A stretch of DNA of 64,000 bases from Lindgomyces ingoldianus (lineage: Eukaryota; Ascomycota; Dothideomycetes; Pleosporales; Lindgomycetaceae). Location: assembly GCF_010093535.1 (NCBI RefSeq), contig NW_022985195.1, positions 319,200 through 383,199 of the forward strand, read 5' to 3'. The first letter of the stretch is position 1. Each line of letters starts with the position of its first letter. The notes under the pieces are model-generated. The model was not told the DNA's origin and did no database searches. It saw only the letters and a program-made list of their open reading frames with translations. The translations under genes were made by a program, and so were the position numbers. Positions 52,133-63,281 of the stretch are shown here, in pieces.

Positions 52133-53100
52133 GGCCGTGGAGGAACACGAGTTGGAGAAGAGAGTTAGGTCGAACGGAGAGAGGCAAGGAATATCGGGAG
52201 AGGTTTGGGGAGAGCTGGGTTGGGAGCGTTTACATGGCGATTTGTCGGGACCTTGTTTCCGTGAGAAAGGGTGATGGTTCAGGGGGCATTTTGTTTCCGA
52301 GGCTTAGTCCTTAATGACACTAGTATTGCAGCACGTGACCTAAATTTTTCAAATCTAGATTTCTGGAAGGTAGGTACTCTCCACTCAACAAGATACCTAG
52401 ACGAAGCAGCATCTTTGTATTAACCCGGCTTTCGAGGCTCTTCAAGAGACCTACTCGATAGAGTGCGCTTTGTCAACCTTGGAAGTTTTACCGTACCTTC
52501 TTTAAACGACCTAGCTCAACCTGCGGGCAATTTCTCGCCGAGAGGTGATGTTCCAGCCACCCGCAGCCATCCCCACAATTTCAATCCTGACCTCAGTGTC
52601 TTATGCCTACCATTTTCCCTGCAAAGGAGCCACGCGAACCCCTCCTTGGTGCTACCGACAGGCTGTTCTCTCTGATAGTCACTTTGTGTAGAAGCGCTCC
52701 TCATCCCCCTACCCTGATCCCAACCCCATTCTCCCCAAGGCTTTCCACATACATAGCTCTGTTCAACGTAGACGTGTGAGGGAATTGCTGACAATGCTCC
52801 GCTCTTAAGGCGGTCAAACAGGACCGATGACGTCGTAAATAGGTACTTGGTCCAGAGTTTGGGGATAGCTTCATCTCATCGTTACATTAGCTACCCGGGA
52901 TCAGCTCATGGGATCAACAGCGGGGTACAGCAATATGGAAGGTGGCCTGCTTATTGGGGGTCATTTGCCCACTTTGTTCTTCACGCAGGTGTCTGGTACA
53001 TTATCTAGCAATTTCGTCACTTCCTTTGTCGTCGTTTCTGAATTTCCTCTACTCTCCCTAACTCTCATTTTTCAGACAATCATCCTTCAGAGTAGTGAGG
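52133..53100. other. Intergenic region, divergent promoters
   Basis: Promoter space between the zinc-cluster gene and the GH125 gene. A pyrimidine-rich tract ending in CAG at about 53075 may be the acceptor of a 5'-UTR intron of the GH125 gene. Confidence 0.4.
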
Positions 53101-54642
53101 ATGCGTAGCTCGAGGGTTTTCGCACTGGCTCTAGCAACGCCACGACTAGTGCTTGCCCAATGTCCCGACTACTCGGATTACTCGCAACAGTTCCACGAGC
53201 CGCTTAGCTCGGGCAAATACAAGCTCTCGTACCAGCGCCCAGCGCCCCGATGCCGAACTTTCAATTCGACAGGCGTCGAGGATGTGGTCAAGCGCATGGA
53301 GTCTGTAATCAAGGACCCAGATCTCTACCGACTCTTCAGTAATGCATATCCGAATACGCTCGATACGGCGATAAAATGGAAAGGATATGCTGCAAACAAT
53401 TCGGCTGAGGAATTGACATTCATCATTACTGGAGACATCAATGCGATGTGGTTAAGAGATTCAGCGAATCAGATGCAGAGCTACCTTCCTCTTCTAAACG
53501 CTAGCAATGACCCAAACTCGATCGCGAGCTTATACAGAGGCGTGATAAATCTTCAAGCTCGATATCTTCTCACGTCACCATACTGCAACTCCTTCCAGCC
53601 TCCAGCAGAAAGCAAGATCCCGCGGGCCCCGAACCCAAGCGCAAGTCAAGATAATGTCTTCCCATTCTACTCTAATGACTTCGTCTTCGAATGCAAGTAC
53701 GAGCTAGACTCTCTCGCAGCATTTCTCGAAGTCTCGGCAAACTATTATAACGCGACAGGTGACGCCGCCTTCTTCGGCAAATTCTCCTGGGTCCAAGCGG
53801 TGGAAACAGTCCTGAAAGTTGCAGAAGACATGATGACGCCCACCTACGGCGCCGACGGGCAAGTCCTCCAAAGTCCCTACACATTCACACGGCTCACTAC
53901 CCGTGCAACGGAAACCCTCGCAAACGATGGCCTCGGAAACCCGGTGGCCAATGGTACGGGCCTGATTCGCAGTGCTTTCCGTCCCAGTGACGACTCTACC
54001 ATCTTCCAGCTCTTCATTCCGGCCAACATGATGTTTAGTACCTACCTCTCGTCTACCGCCGAGATCATGTCCAAACTCAACACCACCGGCTCAGGCTCGC
54101 TAGCCCAAAAAATGACATCTCTCTCTACATCCCTCCGATCGGCAATCGAGGACCAAGGGACAGTAAACCACGCCGCCCATGGCAAAATCTACGCCTTTGA
54201 AATCGACGGCTTTGGCGCGCAGACTATTATGGACGATGCAAACATCCCATCACTCCTCTCCGCGCCATTCCTCGGTTACCCAGTAGACCCTTCCACCTAC
54301 GCAAACACGCGCGATTTCATCCTATCCGCCACAAACCCGTACTTCATGCGCGGTCCCGTTATCAATGCTGTCGGGGGTCCGCATGAAGGGCCTGGAATGG
54401 CATGGCCGATGGCGTCGATAGTACGTATCCTAACGAGCAATGATGAGCAGGAGATTGTGGGGGAGTTGAGGCAGATATTGAGGAGTACGGCGGGGTTAGG
54501 ATTAGTCCATGAGAGTGTGAATAGTTTCAATGAGACTCGTTGGACGCGGCAGTGGTTTTCGTGGGCGAATGGCTTGTTCGGCCAGATGATTCTAGATTTG
54601 GATAAGAGGAAGCCAGAAGTGCTTAGGATGAGCTTTCAGTGA
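53101..54642 (+). CDS. GH125 exo-alpha-1,6-mannosidase, secreted, 513 aa
   Basis: A single exon. The start is taken at the ATG at 53101, which gives a signal peptide (MRSSRVFALALATPRLVLAQ). The catalytic domain shows the GH125 (formerly DUF1237) landmarks: TFIITGDINAMWLRDSANQM near residue 115, SDDSTIFQLFIPANMMF in the middle, and the C-terminal GGPHEGPGMAWPMASI and FSWANGLFGQMI. GH125 enzymes remove alpha-1,6-linked mannose by a metal-independent inverting mechanism. In fungi they process mannans or N-glycans outside the cell. Several N-x-S/T sites fit secretion. Full-length and intact. Confidence 0.92.
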   Translation: MRSSRVFALALATPRLVLAQCPDYSDYSQQFHEPLSSGKYKLSYQRPAPRCRTFNSTGVEDVVKRMESVIKDPDLYRLFSNAYPNTLDTAIKWKGYAANNSAEELTFIITGDINAMWLRDSANQMQSYLPLLNASNDPNSIASLYRGVINLQARYLLTSPYCNSFQPPAESKIPRAPNPSASQDNVFPFYSNDFVFECKYELDSLAAFLEVSANYYNATGDAAFFGKFSWVQAVETVLKVAEDMMTPTYGADGQVLQSPYTFTRLTTRATETLANDGLGNPVANGTGLIRSAFRPSDDSTIFQLFIPANMMFSTYLSSTAEIMSKLNTTGSGSLAQKMTSLSTSLRSAIEDQGTVNHAAHGKIYAFEIDGFGAQTIMDDANIPSLLSAPFLGYPVDPSTYANTRDFILSATNPYFMRGPVINAVGGPHEGPGMAWPMASIVRILTSNDEQEIVGELRQILRSTAGLGLVHESVNSFNETRWTRQWFSWANGLFGQMILDLDKRKPEVLRMSFQ

Positions 54643-57600
54643 TATGGTGATGCTGTGGGATTTGGTTTGGAGGCAATGGTGATGTGTGTATCTTAAAAGG
54701 TTAATGTGATTAGTAATATGAGCTTGGAAACTTGATATTGTGATTTGAAGATTCACATTCGGCCCCTTCTGCTATGCTGTGAACCTTTCTTTCTTGCGAG
54801 CTATGCCTCATTCCTTTGCTCGACAGTACGACAGGGTTATGAAGGAGCTTATAATGTCCCCCAACGAAGTCTAGCTTCCAGCTACACGTGCAGCTTCGGC
54901 ATAAGCTGTGAGGAAGGCGCGGAGGGTCGCACGAGCGGCTGTGTAATGGAAGGATCCAACTGCCGTTAGTCATGTAACAGGATTTTTGGGAAGGTACGGA
55001 GGTAAGGAGAGTGCATGTGGATGGCAACATAGCACACATGCCCAGAATTAGCGTTGGTTCTGGAGAGACTTGATCGGAGGACGAGTAGCAGTCGTGAAGA
55101 TGATTGGGGAGGCTAGGTTAGACGTTGGGTGAGAGCTGGGATTGGAGCTGGGATTAGAGCTAGGGCTGGATAGTGCTAGTAACTTGTCTGAGGACCCATG
55201 GATGTGATGTGTGGCGGCATTTAGGGCCGATTGTTGAATGTGGAACCGTGACAGACGTTATTGTGGGCTAGTGCTACGTTTCTCTCGTGCGAGGCCAGGC
55301 TTAGAGTGTTGTGAGAAAGGCTGGGAGGCTGTTCGGCGATTCTATATTCCAATAGATGGGTTGTGAAAAATACGCTGTCTATGGTGACGGAACATAGGTG
55401 GATCTAATTCAGGGCGGAGATCTGCATTTTCTTAATGCACTCAGTAAGCGTTTTGCTTCTGGCAGTTTTGGCTGCTGTGATAGGTTCCGTACGAGGTGCT
55501 GACAGCTAGTACCCCTAACTATAAATGGCAAATATCGGTTCAAGGACATACTTTTGTAACCTCTTCATCGCGTTCCCTAATTCAGCATGTGCTGCTCCGA
55601 TGCCGTGATGTGTTGTTGTGGACTTGAAACCTTGGGAGTTGGATCTTGGATATCAGAATAGGCTCAAGGAATACAGTAGGATTTCGGGATTGGTGTTTAG
55701 AGATGGGAATGAACTTGTTGCTACAGATGTCTGAAGGCTTGACCTTTGAAGACTGTACGATATATCCGGGGCTATGGAGTGGCCGGCTGTAGGGCCTAAG
55801 TGGTGCCACGATTGTTGGTGGAAGTTCGGATTCAGGCATAGGGGTCAGCTTCCTTCTGTTCAATTTGACGTGCACTTAATTGTTATGAGCATAAAGTATC
55901 GTCGTGAAACTTTAATGGCATGGTAATCTCATGACATCCTTTCAAGCCAGATGGTTGGGGAATAGTTCCGAGCTCTGAGACTTGGATGACACCAAATAGA
56001 CAATTCAGGACTGATGAGTCTTTTCCTTTTCTGAAGAAAGCATGACGGATGCTTCTTGTACTCCGATGTGCCGATGCGGGTTCGACATGGTCGAAAACCA
56101 ACATTTTCCAGTGAGACACAATAGCTACTTCTGAGGAAGTTCGACGACGAGTCTTCTCTGCTCGAGTCCAGAACACGGCTGTGCTGCAGGAGCGCTTGCG
56201 GTGATAAAGAAGCATGAATTGCGCAGTTCGGAGTGGAGGCCTTTGGTTTCACGTGGCGCAAAAATAGCAATATAGACGCAGCGCATAAAGTCTGATCTCA
56301 TCAGTTGCATGGCGCTGACACTCGAAAAGAAAGGTGCCGACGTCCGGCTCCGCAATCTACTGCAGCAACCGACGTGGACACGTCAGTGGGGAGATTGAGA
56401 GGGACAGGAAGTTTGTCTCTCCGTAGCAGTGATGGAATCTCATCAACGAAACCAGGAAATAGGACAATCGCGTGTCGGCCATTCGCGAATCTGACTGGAT
56501 CGGCTGGCGGGAATCAGGGCATGCGCCTCAATCCGGGCTGGCCAGCGCCGTGGCGTTCTCCAGTGCATGTCAAGTCGTCGATCGAGTCAGGGAATGGCAC
56601 GGTTTGGGAGCGTCCCTGGGCAGCGGTTGGCCAGCTTCCACAGGGATGCCACCCTTTTGGGAGCTGAGATCTCCAGCGAGTAGGTTACACGCCTCCCTCT
56701 TGCACCTTTCTCGACGCGTGTGGGACGACACCTCTGCAATCCCCGTCCCCTCATCATGGCGTGCTGCTGCAGGCCAGCGGACTGCGTCCAACTTTGGCTC
56801 AGTCTCATCTGTCCGCGGTCGACACTAGCTGACGAAATCTACCGCTCCACGGTTCACGCGGCGGGGCAGGAAATGAAGGAGACGGTCCCACCTCTCAGCG
56901 GCCACCTCCCCGCGACCAACCGCAGCTCATCGTGACATTTGTTCGCTGAGCCATGGCCTATTGGCGCGTTTGAGGCTTCGGCTCCCAATAATCTACCCCC
57001 AAAAGCCTCATCCAGCTTGCCTTTTCTGAAATGCAAAGGAGGCGCCATGGCTTGCGTCCCGCCGCTGAACTGTCCGACGCTGCCTACCGGACTCTAGCTT
57101 TTGACAGTTACTTCTCGTCATCTGCCCAGCCTCCCATCTTTCTTTCCTCCCCAGCATCAATTGTTCTGTTGGATACAGTCTCTTCTATCGTGTTTCACAT
57201 AACACACTGTCCCGCCTACTCACGTCTTTGCATTACGCGCCCTGGCCTCGCTCTCCTTCTCATAGCGGCCAACATCGCCAGCGCCAATTGGACCAATCTC
57301 AGACTCCATCGATTGCGGCTCAGGCTTCAATTCATCCGTAAGCCTCTGTTTCGGTCTCCAGGCGTCAAATTTCTTCGGCTTCCTCGCCCAGAATTAATCC
57401 TCCGCGTCTCATTCGAAATTGACTGGCCTTTGCGCCCCTGGTCAGTATCGCCAGATCATCGCTCTCGATACCGGGTCCAGTTTCATACTTGTCTTCAAAC
57501 ACACTACCTCTTTTCTACCAATCACATAATCTTCCTTCTCTTCTAACAGCTTCCTGCCCCGGCGTCTTCAAGCAAACGTCCTGTAGACTAAAACAATCCT

Positions 57601-57752
57601 ACAGCTTCTCGGGCACGGCTCTCTATTTTTGACAACAATATCTAGTCCTCTACGCAAAGCCCCATGGCCAGTGCAAGGAAGTAGACGCACATACATCCCA
57701 ACAACTGATCCTCCGCCGCCTTTATCTGCCCGGTTGACCCGGCAGCCCGGCC
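54643..57752. other. Large intergenic stretch, no gene seen
   Basis: 3.1 kb. It has a short GAGCTGGGATTG-type repeat near 55.13-55.18 kb. Open frames at 55.6, 56.3-56.9 and 57.0-57.5 kb have no recognisable content. The last about 700 bp are pyrimidine-rich and are probably promoter and 5' UTR of the next gene. Confidence 0.5.
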
Positions 57753-59823
57753 ATGGCATCCACAACTCTTGTCACTTTCCTGTTGTACGTTTGATCCTTC
57801 AATTGTTCATTTAACCTTTTGATTGTGCAACTCACTTGTTTCTCTAGCGACTGCCCGGCTGCTTCTCGCACCATAGAACTCCTCGGGTCTTGGGACAATT
57901 TCTCGAGAGCATATCATTTGAAGCGAGACCAGCGAAGAGGCCTCAACATCTGGTCTGGTTGCTTTACTTTCGAGGACATATTTTGTGACGGGGATCTCAG
58001 CAACCTTGGAAGAAAGAGAAACGGAGCATTGAAGATGGGCGGGACCTACTGGTACTATGTAAGATATCCGAAAGCTAGGTATGAGCCTAGGCACTGACTG
58101 GTCAAAGTATAAAGTGGACGATGATGAGGAGCACCACAACCCCTCGGAGCCATCAACAACAGTGTGTCCTCTACTTCCTGGTCAGCGTCTTAACGTTTTG
58201 GAAGTCCCTACGGAGTCGAGGGGTAGGAGTGATTCGTCGAGCTCAGCATCCAAAAGTGTTTTTACGCGGAATCCAAACGACAAATACTTAACGCCCGTAC
58301 CACCGAAACCTCTGCCTTCTCCACGTCTAGGGGATCTTTGCATAGAACCCTACTCAGTCTCCACGCATTCACTCGGGGGGCCACGGTCTGCCAGATGCCC
58401 TTCTCCAATGCACTCATTGTCCTCGGGTTGGGAACGACATGTCCGGAGCGCATCAACATCTCCGAATCTAGCATCAAACGCCGTGTTCTCGGATTTCCGA
58501 GGCCTGAAGGACAAATTTACAAGTTCTAAACGATCAGCATCCAGCGGCCGTCTACCATGGAATATAAGAGATGTACAAATCGGGGCGCCAACACTCATCA
58601 GCACCACAGCAGAAGACATGAATCTGGTACCGTTATCTTCGCGGCCAGAACCTCAGACCTCGTCATCTTTACCACTCCCTGTAGCAGAGAGGATGAAGGA
58701 GTTCTCCCCACTTGGGTCCCATCCCGTAGACCCTCTTACGGACTTTGATTTTGGATTCTCAGACACAACCTCGAAAGCAGAAGAGTCGCAATGTAGACGG
58801 CCTCGTTCACATGTGCCGTCCGTTGTGCTACCCGAATCCACAACCAGGCGAGGCCGTGCTCGAGCCAATTCGTCTGATACGAGGAGAACAAAACATTACG
58901 TTTATCCGAATGAGCCCTGGCTGTCTTCTCCGGTTCTTTGTCAGAGTCCGGAAGCAGAGAGAGTAGCTTTTAAATTCTTACCGGTACCACAGCAACCGCA
59001 GGTGCTACTCAGGCCTACAAGTGCCTCCATCGACGAGCGGCCTACTTCTAGCCATGGGAGTGATCGTAGTCTCAGCCTACACCAGTCACCTCTGCTCAAC
59101 AAAAACAAAGACCTACCCGCCTTACCTCGGTATTTGGTTCCTGCTCCACTATTCGCATGCAACGAGAATGTCAGCTCTGTTATCACCGACGAAGAAGAAG
59201 AAGGGGAAGAGGGAGAAGAAGAAACCCATCAACCCCATGTAACCGTAAATACGGATATCAGCAGCCATTTCTCTGTCTGGAGCACCGGATCCGCTACATT
59301 CAGTTCTCCTGCCTCGGACTCCGACATCATTCACTCTCCGACCTTCAGTTCCCTGACCAGCGAATCCAGCGAAATCGATACACCACATCGCTTCTCCAAC
59401 CACTTCCTCCATGGGGAGCAAATCTACCCCAATAAGCACCAAGACTCCTCGCTGGTAGATACTGCTGCCGAAGAGGCCGTAGATCATCGCGATATCCCGC
59501 AACCCAGCACCCTCACCCTCAATTCCAACTTTGACAATCATCCTGTTCTACATCTTGACGTTCCATCATTTGGCCAAAGTCTTTTCCAACTCGACATCCA
59601 CCACTCCGACACCGGGTCACGGCGGCAAGCTGCTTGTTTCGGACTCTCGGGATTCCAGGGGTATAGCCTTCCGAACGAAGAGAATGCGTCGCAATGCACA
59701 ATTACAAAGCTCAAGACCAAGGAGACCCCAGAGCCTGAGATCAATACGACGCCGAGGACCTCGGTGAGTCAGTTGTCAAGACTGATGAGTGATTTTGGGT
59801 ACTTGGGTGAGGCTGTGGTTTGA
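57753..59823 (+). CDS. Protein with N-terminal AMPK/CBM48-like domain and long disordered tail, 652 aa
   Basis: Three exons, 57753-57784, 57848-58058 and 58108-59823, with introns of 63 nt (TCTAG acceptor) and 49 nt (GTAAGA donor, ACTGAC branch). Splicing assembles an N-terminal E-set domain over about residues 1-115: TTLVTFLFDCPAASRTIELL, GSWDNFSRAYHLKRD, WSGCFTFEDI and GGTYWYYYKVDDD. These resemble the glycogen-binding CBM48 domain of AMPK beta subunits (LLGSWDNF for the usual GSFNNW; TYxYxYxVDG strand). A conserved PSTTVCPLLPGQRLNVLEVP follows. The remaining about 500 residues are Ser/Pro-rich, low complexity and probably phosphorylated. The function is unknown. Fungal proteins with this layout are conserved. 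Confidence 0.8.
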
Positions 59824-60520
59824 GTTGAAAATATTTACCTCAGGCTTTGTTGGATGTTGTTCTTGGATCCACTTTCTGTTACAATATATGCTTTCCCCTT
59901 CATTGCCACGTCTATGGCTGGCATTCTTGGATGCCGTTTGCCGCTTTCTGGATACAATAGTCACACATCAGTCACTTTCTCTACGACATATTAGACGCTG
60001 GCTGATATACCCATTTTCTATTTCTTTTCCATCAACTTTCTGTTCTGCCCAGATTTCATATACCACCCCACGGAAATTGGATTTAGCGCTGGCGTTTGTT
60101 TTTCACTTCGGAGATGAGGCGGCTTGTCTTCTCCTACGCACTACATACGGATTTCTTTTCTTTGCTGCAGGTATGGGATAGTGGGATTAAAAGGAAATAC
60201 CTGGGCCTGGGGTTTGGGCATGAAAACGAGATATGGGATTAGATTCCATGAGCGGTCGTTTTGTTGGCTGTTTCGGTTTGCTAGGATACGCCTGACACAT
60301 GAGCATAGGTTGGATAGTGATGGGACAGAGATTTTTTGACCCGACAAAGAAGTCGTTGGATTTTTGGATCTTAGCGCGAGGTTTAGCTACCTAAAACGCG
60401 GCATACATAGCCAGCCAGCCAACTATATGTAAACTCTTGTCGCCCTCATCTCATTCCAACCCATTCACTCCATCCGAAATAATCCACACACATCTGTGTT
60501 AGTACGCCCACACAACCGGA
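59824..60520. other. Intergenic region, no gene seen
   Basis: The 3' region of the upstream gene. A 130-codon frame directly after the stop is hydrophobic without motifs and is not called. Confidence 0.45.
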
Positions 60521-60958
60521 TTAACCCCGGAATACGTATGTCTTGCCAACCGGTCTAACCCACGTTCTGTTCATTTCATTAGACCCTGGAGAGACAGTAT
60601 ACACACTAATAGCATCTAGACTATATTCATTCAGACACGCTTTCAATTCGCTGGCGTAATTCGCTGGGCCGTCAGGCACATTGAAAGTAAAGCAGCCTGT
60701 GCGCAGGTCGCAGTTATACAGGGGGTCGTCATTTGGACAACCCTTTGGGGGATGAGAGTATGCATCAGCGGGTAATGCAGTCTAGTTATTTGACTTGGAA
60801 GGCAGCATATTTTGCAATGAAGGAGTTCATATAGGGTACAAAGGGTTGCCGAATACGATCTCGCTGCCGTTGGGACAACTCCCTGTGGGGACAGTTGGCG
60901 GACTCAGGCAGTAGTTCGAGGTTTTGGATTGGAAGAGGTTGGAGGTTCTACTATATTT
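60521..60958 (-). CDS. Cys-containing, probably secreted protein; 5' end not found
   Basis: Two clear coding blocks are 60958-60857 (NYCLSPPTVPTGSCPNGSEI) and 60781-60521, joined over a 75-nt intron (GTATTC donor, CTAG acceptor, phase 0). The second block reads GCPNDDPLYNCDLRTGCFTF and then NVPDGPANYASELKACLNEY, ending GKTYVFRG-stop. Evenly spaced Cys, an N-x-T site and the sequence style suggest an extracellular protein. Upstream of 60958 there is a CAG acceptor, but I find no ATG or signal-peptide exon in the next 250 bases. The gene is therefore either missing its first exon in my reading or is a 5'-truncated remnant. The family is not recognised. Confidence 0.5.
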
Positions 60959-61835
60959 CTGCTTTTAGATCGTGGTAGAGGGGTTTGGAAAGGGTGAGAG
61001 CAATGATAGTGTAAAGACCTGGGCTATTGTTTTGGTAGGGAGAGAGGTGTGGATGAGCCTAGGTGGAGGAGATACACACGATTGTATTGAGAAACGAGAG
61101 GAAGTTATCCAAGTTAAAGTTAAGTGTGCCACTACTAGATGCGTGCCACAAGCTAGGAAGCAACGTCTGGTTTATATTGCATTCTCCATTTCCTGTTTTG
61201 GACTATCAATAAATCAGTATCGATAGTCTAGAGAGGCTGTGCAACAGTAATGTCAAGCATCCAATAAATGTATCTTAGCATGGGTAAACCGGGGACGAGA
61301 GGAGAGCAGTGCCACCTTGACAGTAGCTGGTGGAACTAAGTTGATTAAAGGATGAAATACGAGTTATTTCTGAGCTGAGTAGTGGGCAAGCTGAGTGCTA
61401 CCAACATCTCTATTCCGAACTAAGCGAGACTGGTTGGGCGATATATTACTTAACTGACGAGGTCTTGAAGGACGAAAGTGTGAGATGGCCGTCGAAGTCC
61501 CACAGAATTAAGTACAAGTCCTGAACACAGAATTGTGAATGTGATTTCTAGAACGCCCAGCGTATGGTCTTCGCTCTCATCATGAAAATTGTAGTTCTTT
61601 AGCTCTAATGCGAAATGGGGAGTGAATTCCTAACCATTGTTGATCAGGGGTTGCCATGGCCTGTAGCGATGGCGAGGAGCGAATGCAGCCTCAACACGCA
61701 GAATCGCCACTAGCACCAAAGTAGTATGTTAACCGAGCCTGACTAAGCTACCCACTGGACGTTCCAAAATCACTTCGACGTCCAAGGCTTAACAATTTCC
61801 CATCTCGCCGAGCCCTCCACCACAACACCGTCGCC
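60959..61835. other. Intergenic region, RPL2 promoter
   Basis: No supported gene. It should contain the missing 5' end of the minus-strand Cys-containing gene, if that is intact, and the promoter of RPL2. No clear TATA box. Confidence 0.45.
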
Positions 61836-62919
61836 ATGGGTAGGGTTATCAGGAACCAGCGTAAAGGCCGCGGCTCCATATTCACAGCCAACACCCGCTT
61901 GAACAAGGCACCGGCCCAGTTCCGCACTCTCGACTATGTACGTCCACACCCCGTCCGCACAGCATCGCGAAATTGGGAATGCGGGGAATGGGGGGCTAAT
62001 TGGTATAGGCTGAGCGCAATGGATATATTCGAGGCGTTGTGAAGGAGATTGTGCACGATTCTGGCCGTGGTGAGTAGCTAGATGGAGATGGATATGACTT
62101 TGGAGTTTGACTGACGGTATTGAACAGGCGCTCCTCTTGCGAGAGTCGTCTTCCGAAACGTACGATATCTTCCTCTCCAGGCTCTCAGTTACCTTGCTCA
62201 CTTCTTCCGTAGCCATACCGATTCAAGCTCGATACCCAGACCTTCATTGCTAATGAGGGCATGTACACCGGCCAGGTCAGTTTAGACACCCCCAAAACCA
62301 CCATCCCAAAATCAATCCCAAACTGATAAATCCAAGTTCATCTATGCTGGAAAGCACGCCGCTCTCACCATTGGCAACGTCCTCCCTCTCGCGTCTGTTC
62401 CTGAAGGTACCGTCCTCACCAACGTCGAAGACAAGTCCGGCGACCGTGGTGCGCTTGGCCGTACGTCCGGCAACTACGTGACTGTCATTGGCCACAACTT
62501 CGACGACGGAAAGACACGTGTCAAGCTCCCGTCAGGTGCTAAGAAGGTCCTTCCTAACACTGCGCGTGGAATGGTTGGTATTGTTGCAGGGGGTGGACGA
62601 ACAGACAAGCCGCTCCTCAAGGCCTCAAGAGCCAAGCATAAAGTAGGTCACAAATCATCCCTACCCTCTCCATCATCTCCTCCATGTCGAGTCTGAATAT
62701 CTGACTTTAATCGTCTAGTTCGCCGCCAAGCGCAACAGCTGGCCCAGGACCCGTGGTGTAGCCATGAACCCCGTCGACCATCCCCACGGAGGCGGTAACC
62801 ACCAGCATATCGGTAAAGCATCCACCATCTCGCGAGAAGCAGCACAAGGTCAAAAGGCCGGTCTTATTGCAGCACGGAGGACGGGTCTGTTGCGCGGTAC
62901 CCAGAAGACGAAGGAGTAG
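61836..62919 (+). CDS. RPL2: 60S ribosomal protein L2 (uL2), 254 aa
   Basis: Six exons: 61836-61937, 62009-62069, 62128-62159, 62213-62275, 62337-62642 and 62719-62919. Introns are 71, 58, 53, 61 and 76 nt. The total is 765 nt, encoding 254 residues, the same length as yeast Rpl2. The start [20 protein letters not shown], the middle [14 protein letters not shown] and [20 protein letters not shown], and the C-terminal [20 protein letters not shown] are near-invariant in uL2. The last contains the conserved His at the peptidyl-transferase centre. Five introns in the first 60% of the gene is typical of ribosomal protein genes. This is an essential core protein of the large subunit. Confidence 0.96.
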
Positions 62920-63281
62920 AAGTAGACAAGCATGCCGAACAGGTCATGGTGATATGTTACCAGATGCCGTCGGGCATTCTCATAACTTTTTATGTGGATG
63001 GCGGGGCGTTATGATACAACTTCTTCCTGCTTGGGAGCATGATGAGGCCCGTGGGAACGAAAAATCTCATTACATGCATTTAGTCCGTACAATGGAAGTG
63101 TGAATTCACTCAATGACAGAGACTTGCGAAGCTAGAGAGAATGTGACATATTCGTCTCGTCCAGCTACTTTCGCATTTGAAGAGTCTTTTTTGTTAACTG
63201 TAGGTTTCATGAGTCTACAACTTCTATCGCTCGCAGCAGACGGCCTGCTATTCTCAAGAAGTTGTCGCATAGTGGGCCCAA
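62920..63281. other. Intergenic region between convergent genes
   Basis: 3' regions only. No gene is seen. Confidence 0.5.

Noticed and set aside
57031..57546. 171-codon plus-strand frame upstream of the CBM48-like gene
   Set aside because: It is pyrimidine-rich, Ser/Leu/Arg composition without motifs, and lies in the likely promoter and 5' UTR of the next gene.
61770..62216. 148-codon minus-strand frame
   Set aside because: It is antisense to the first exons of RPL2.
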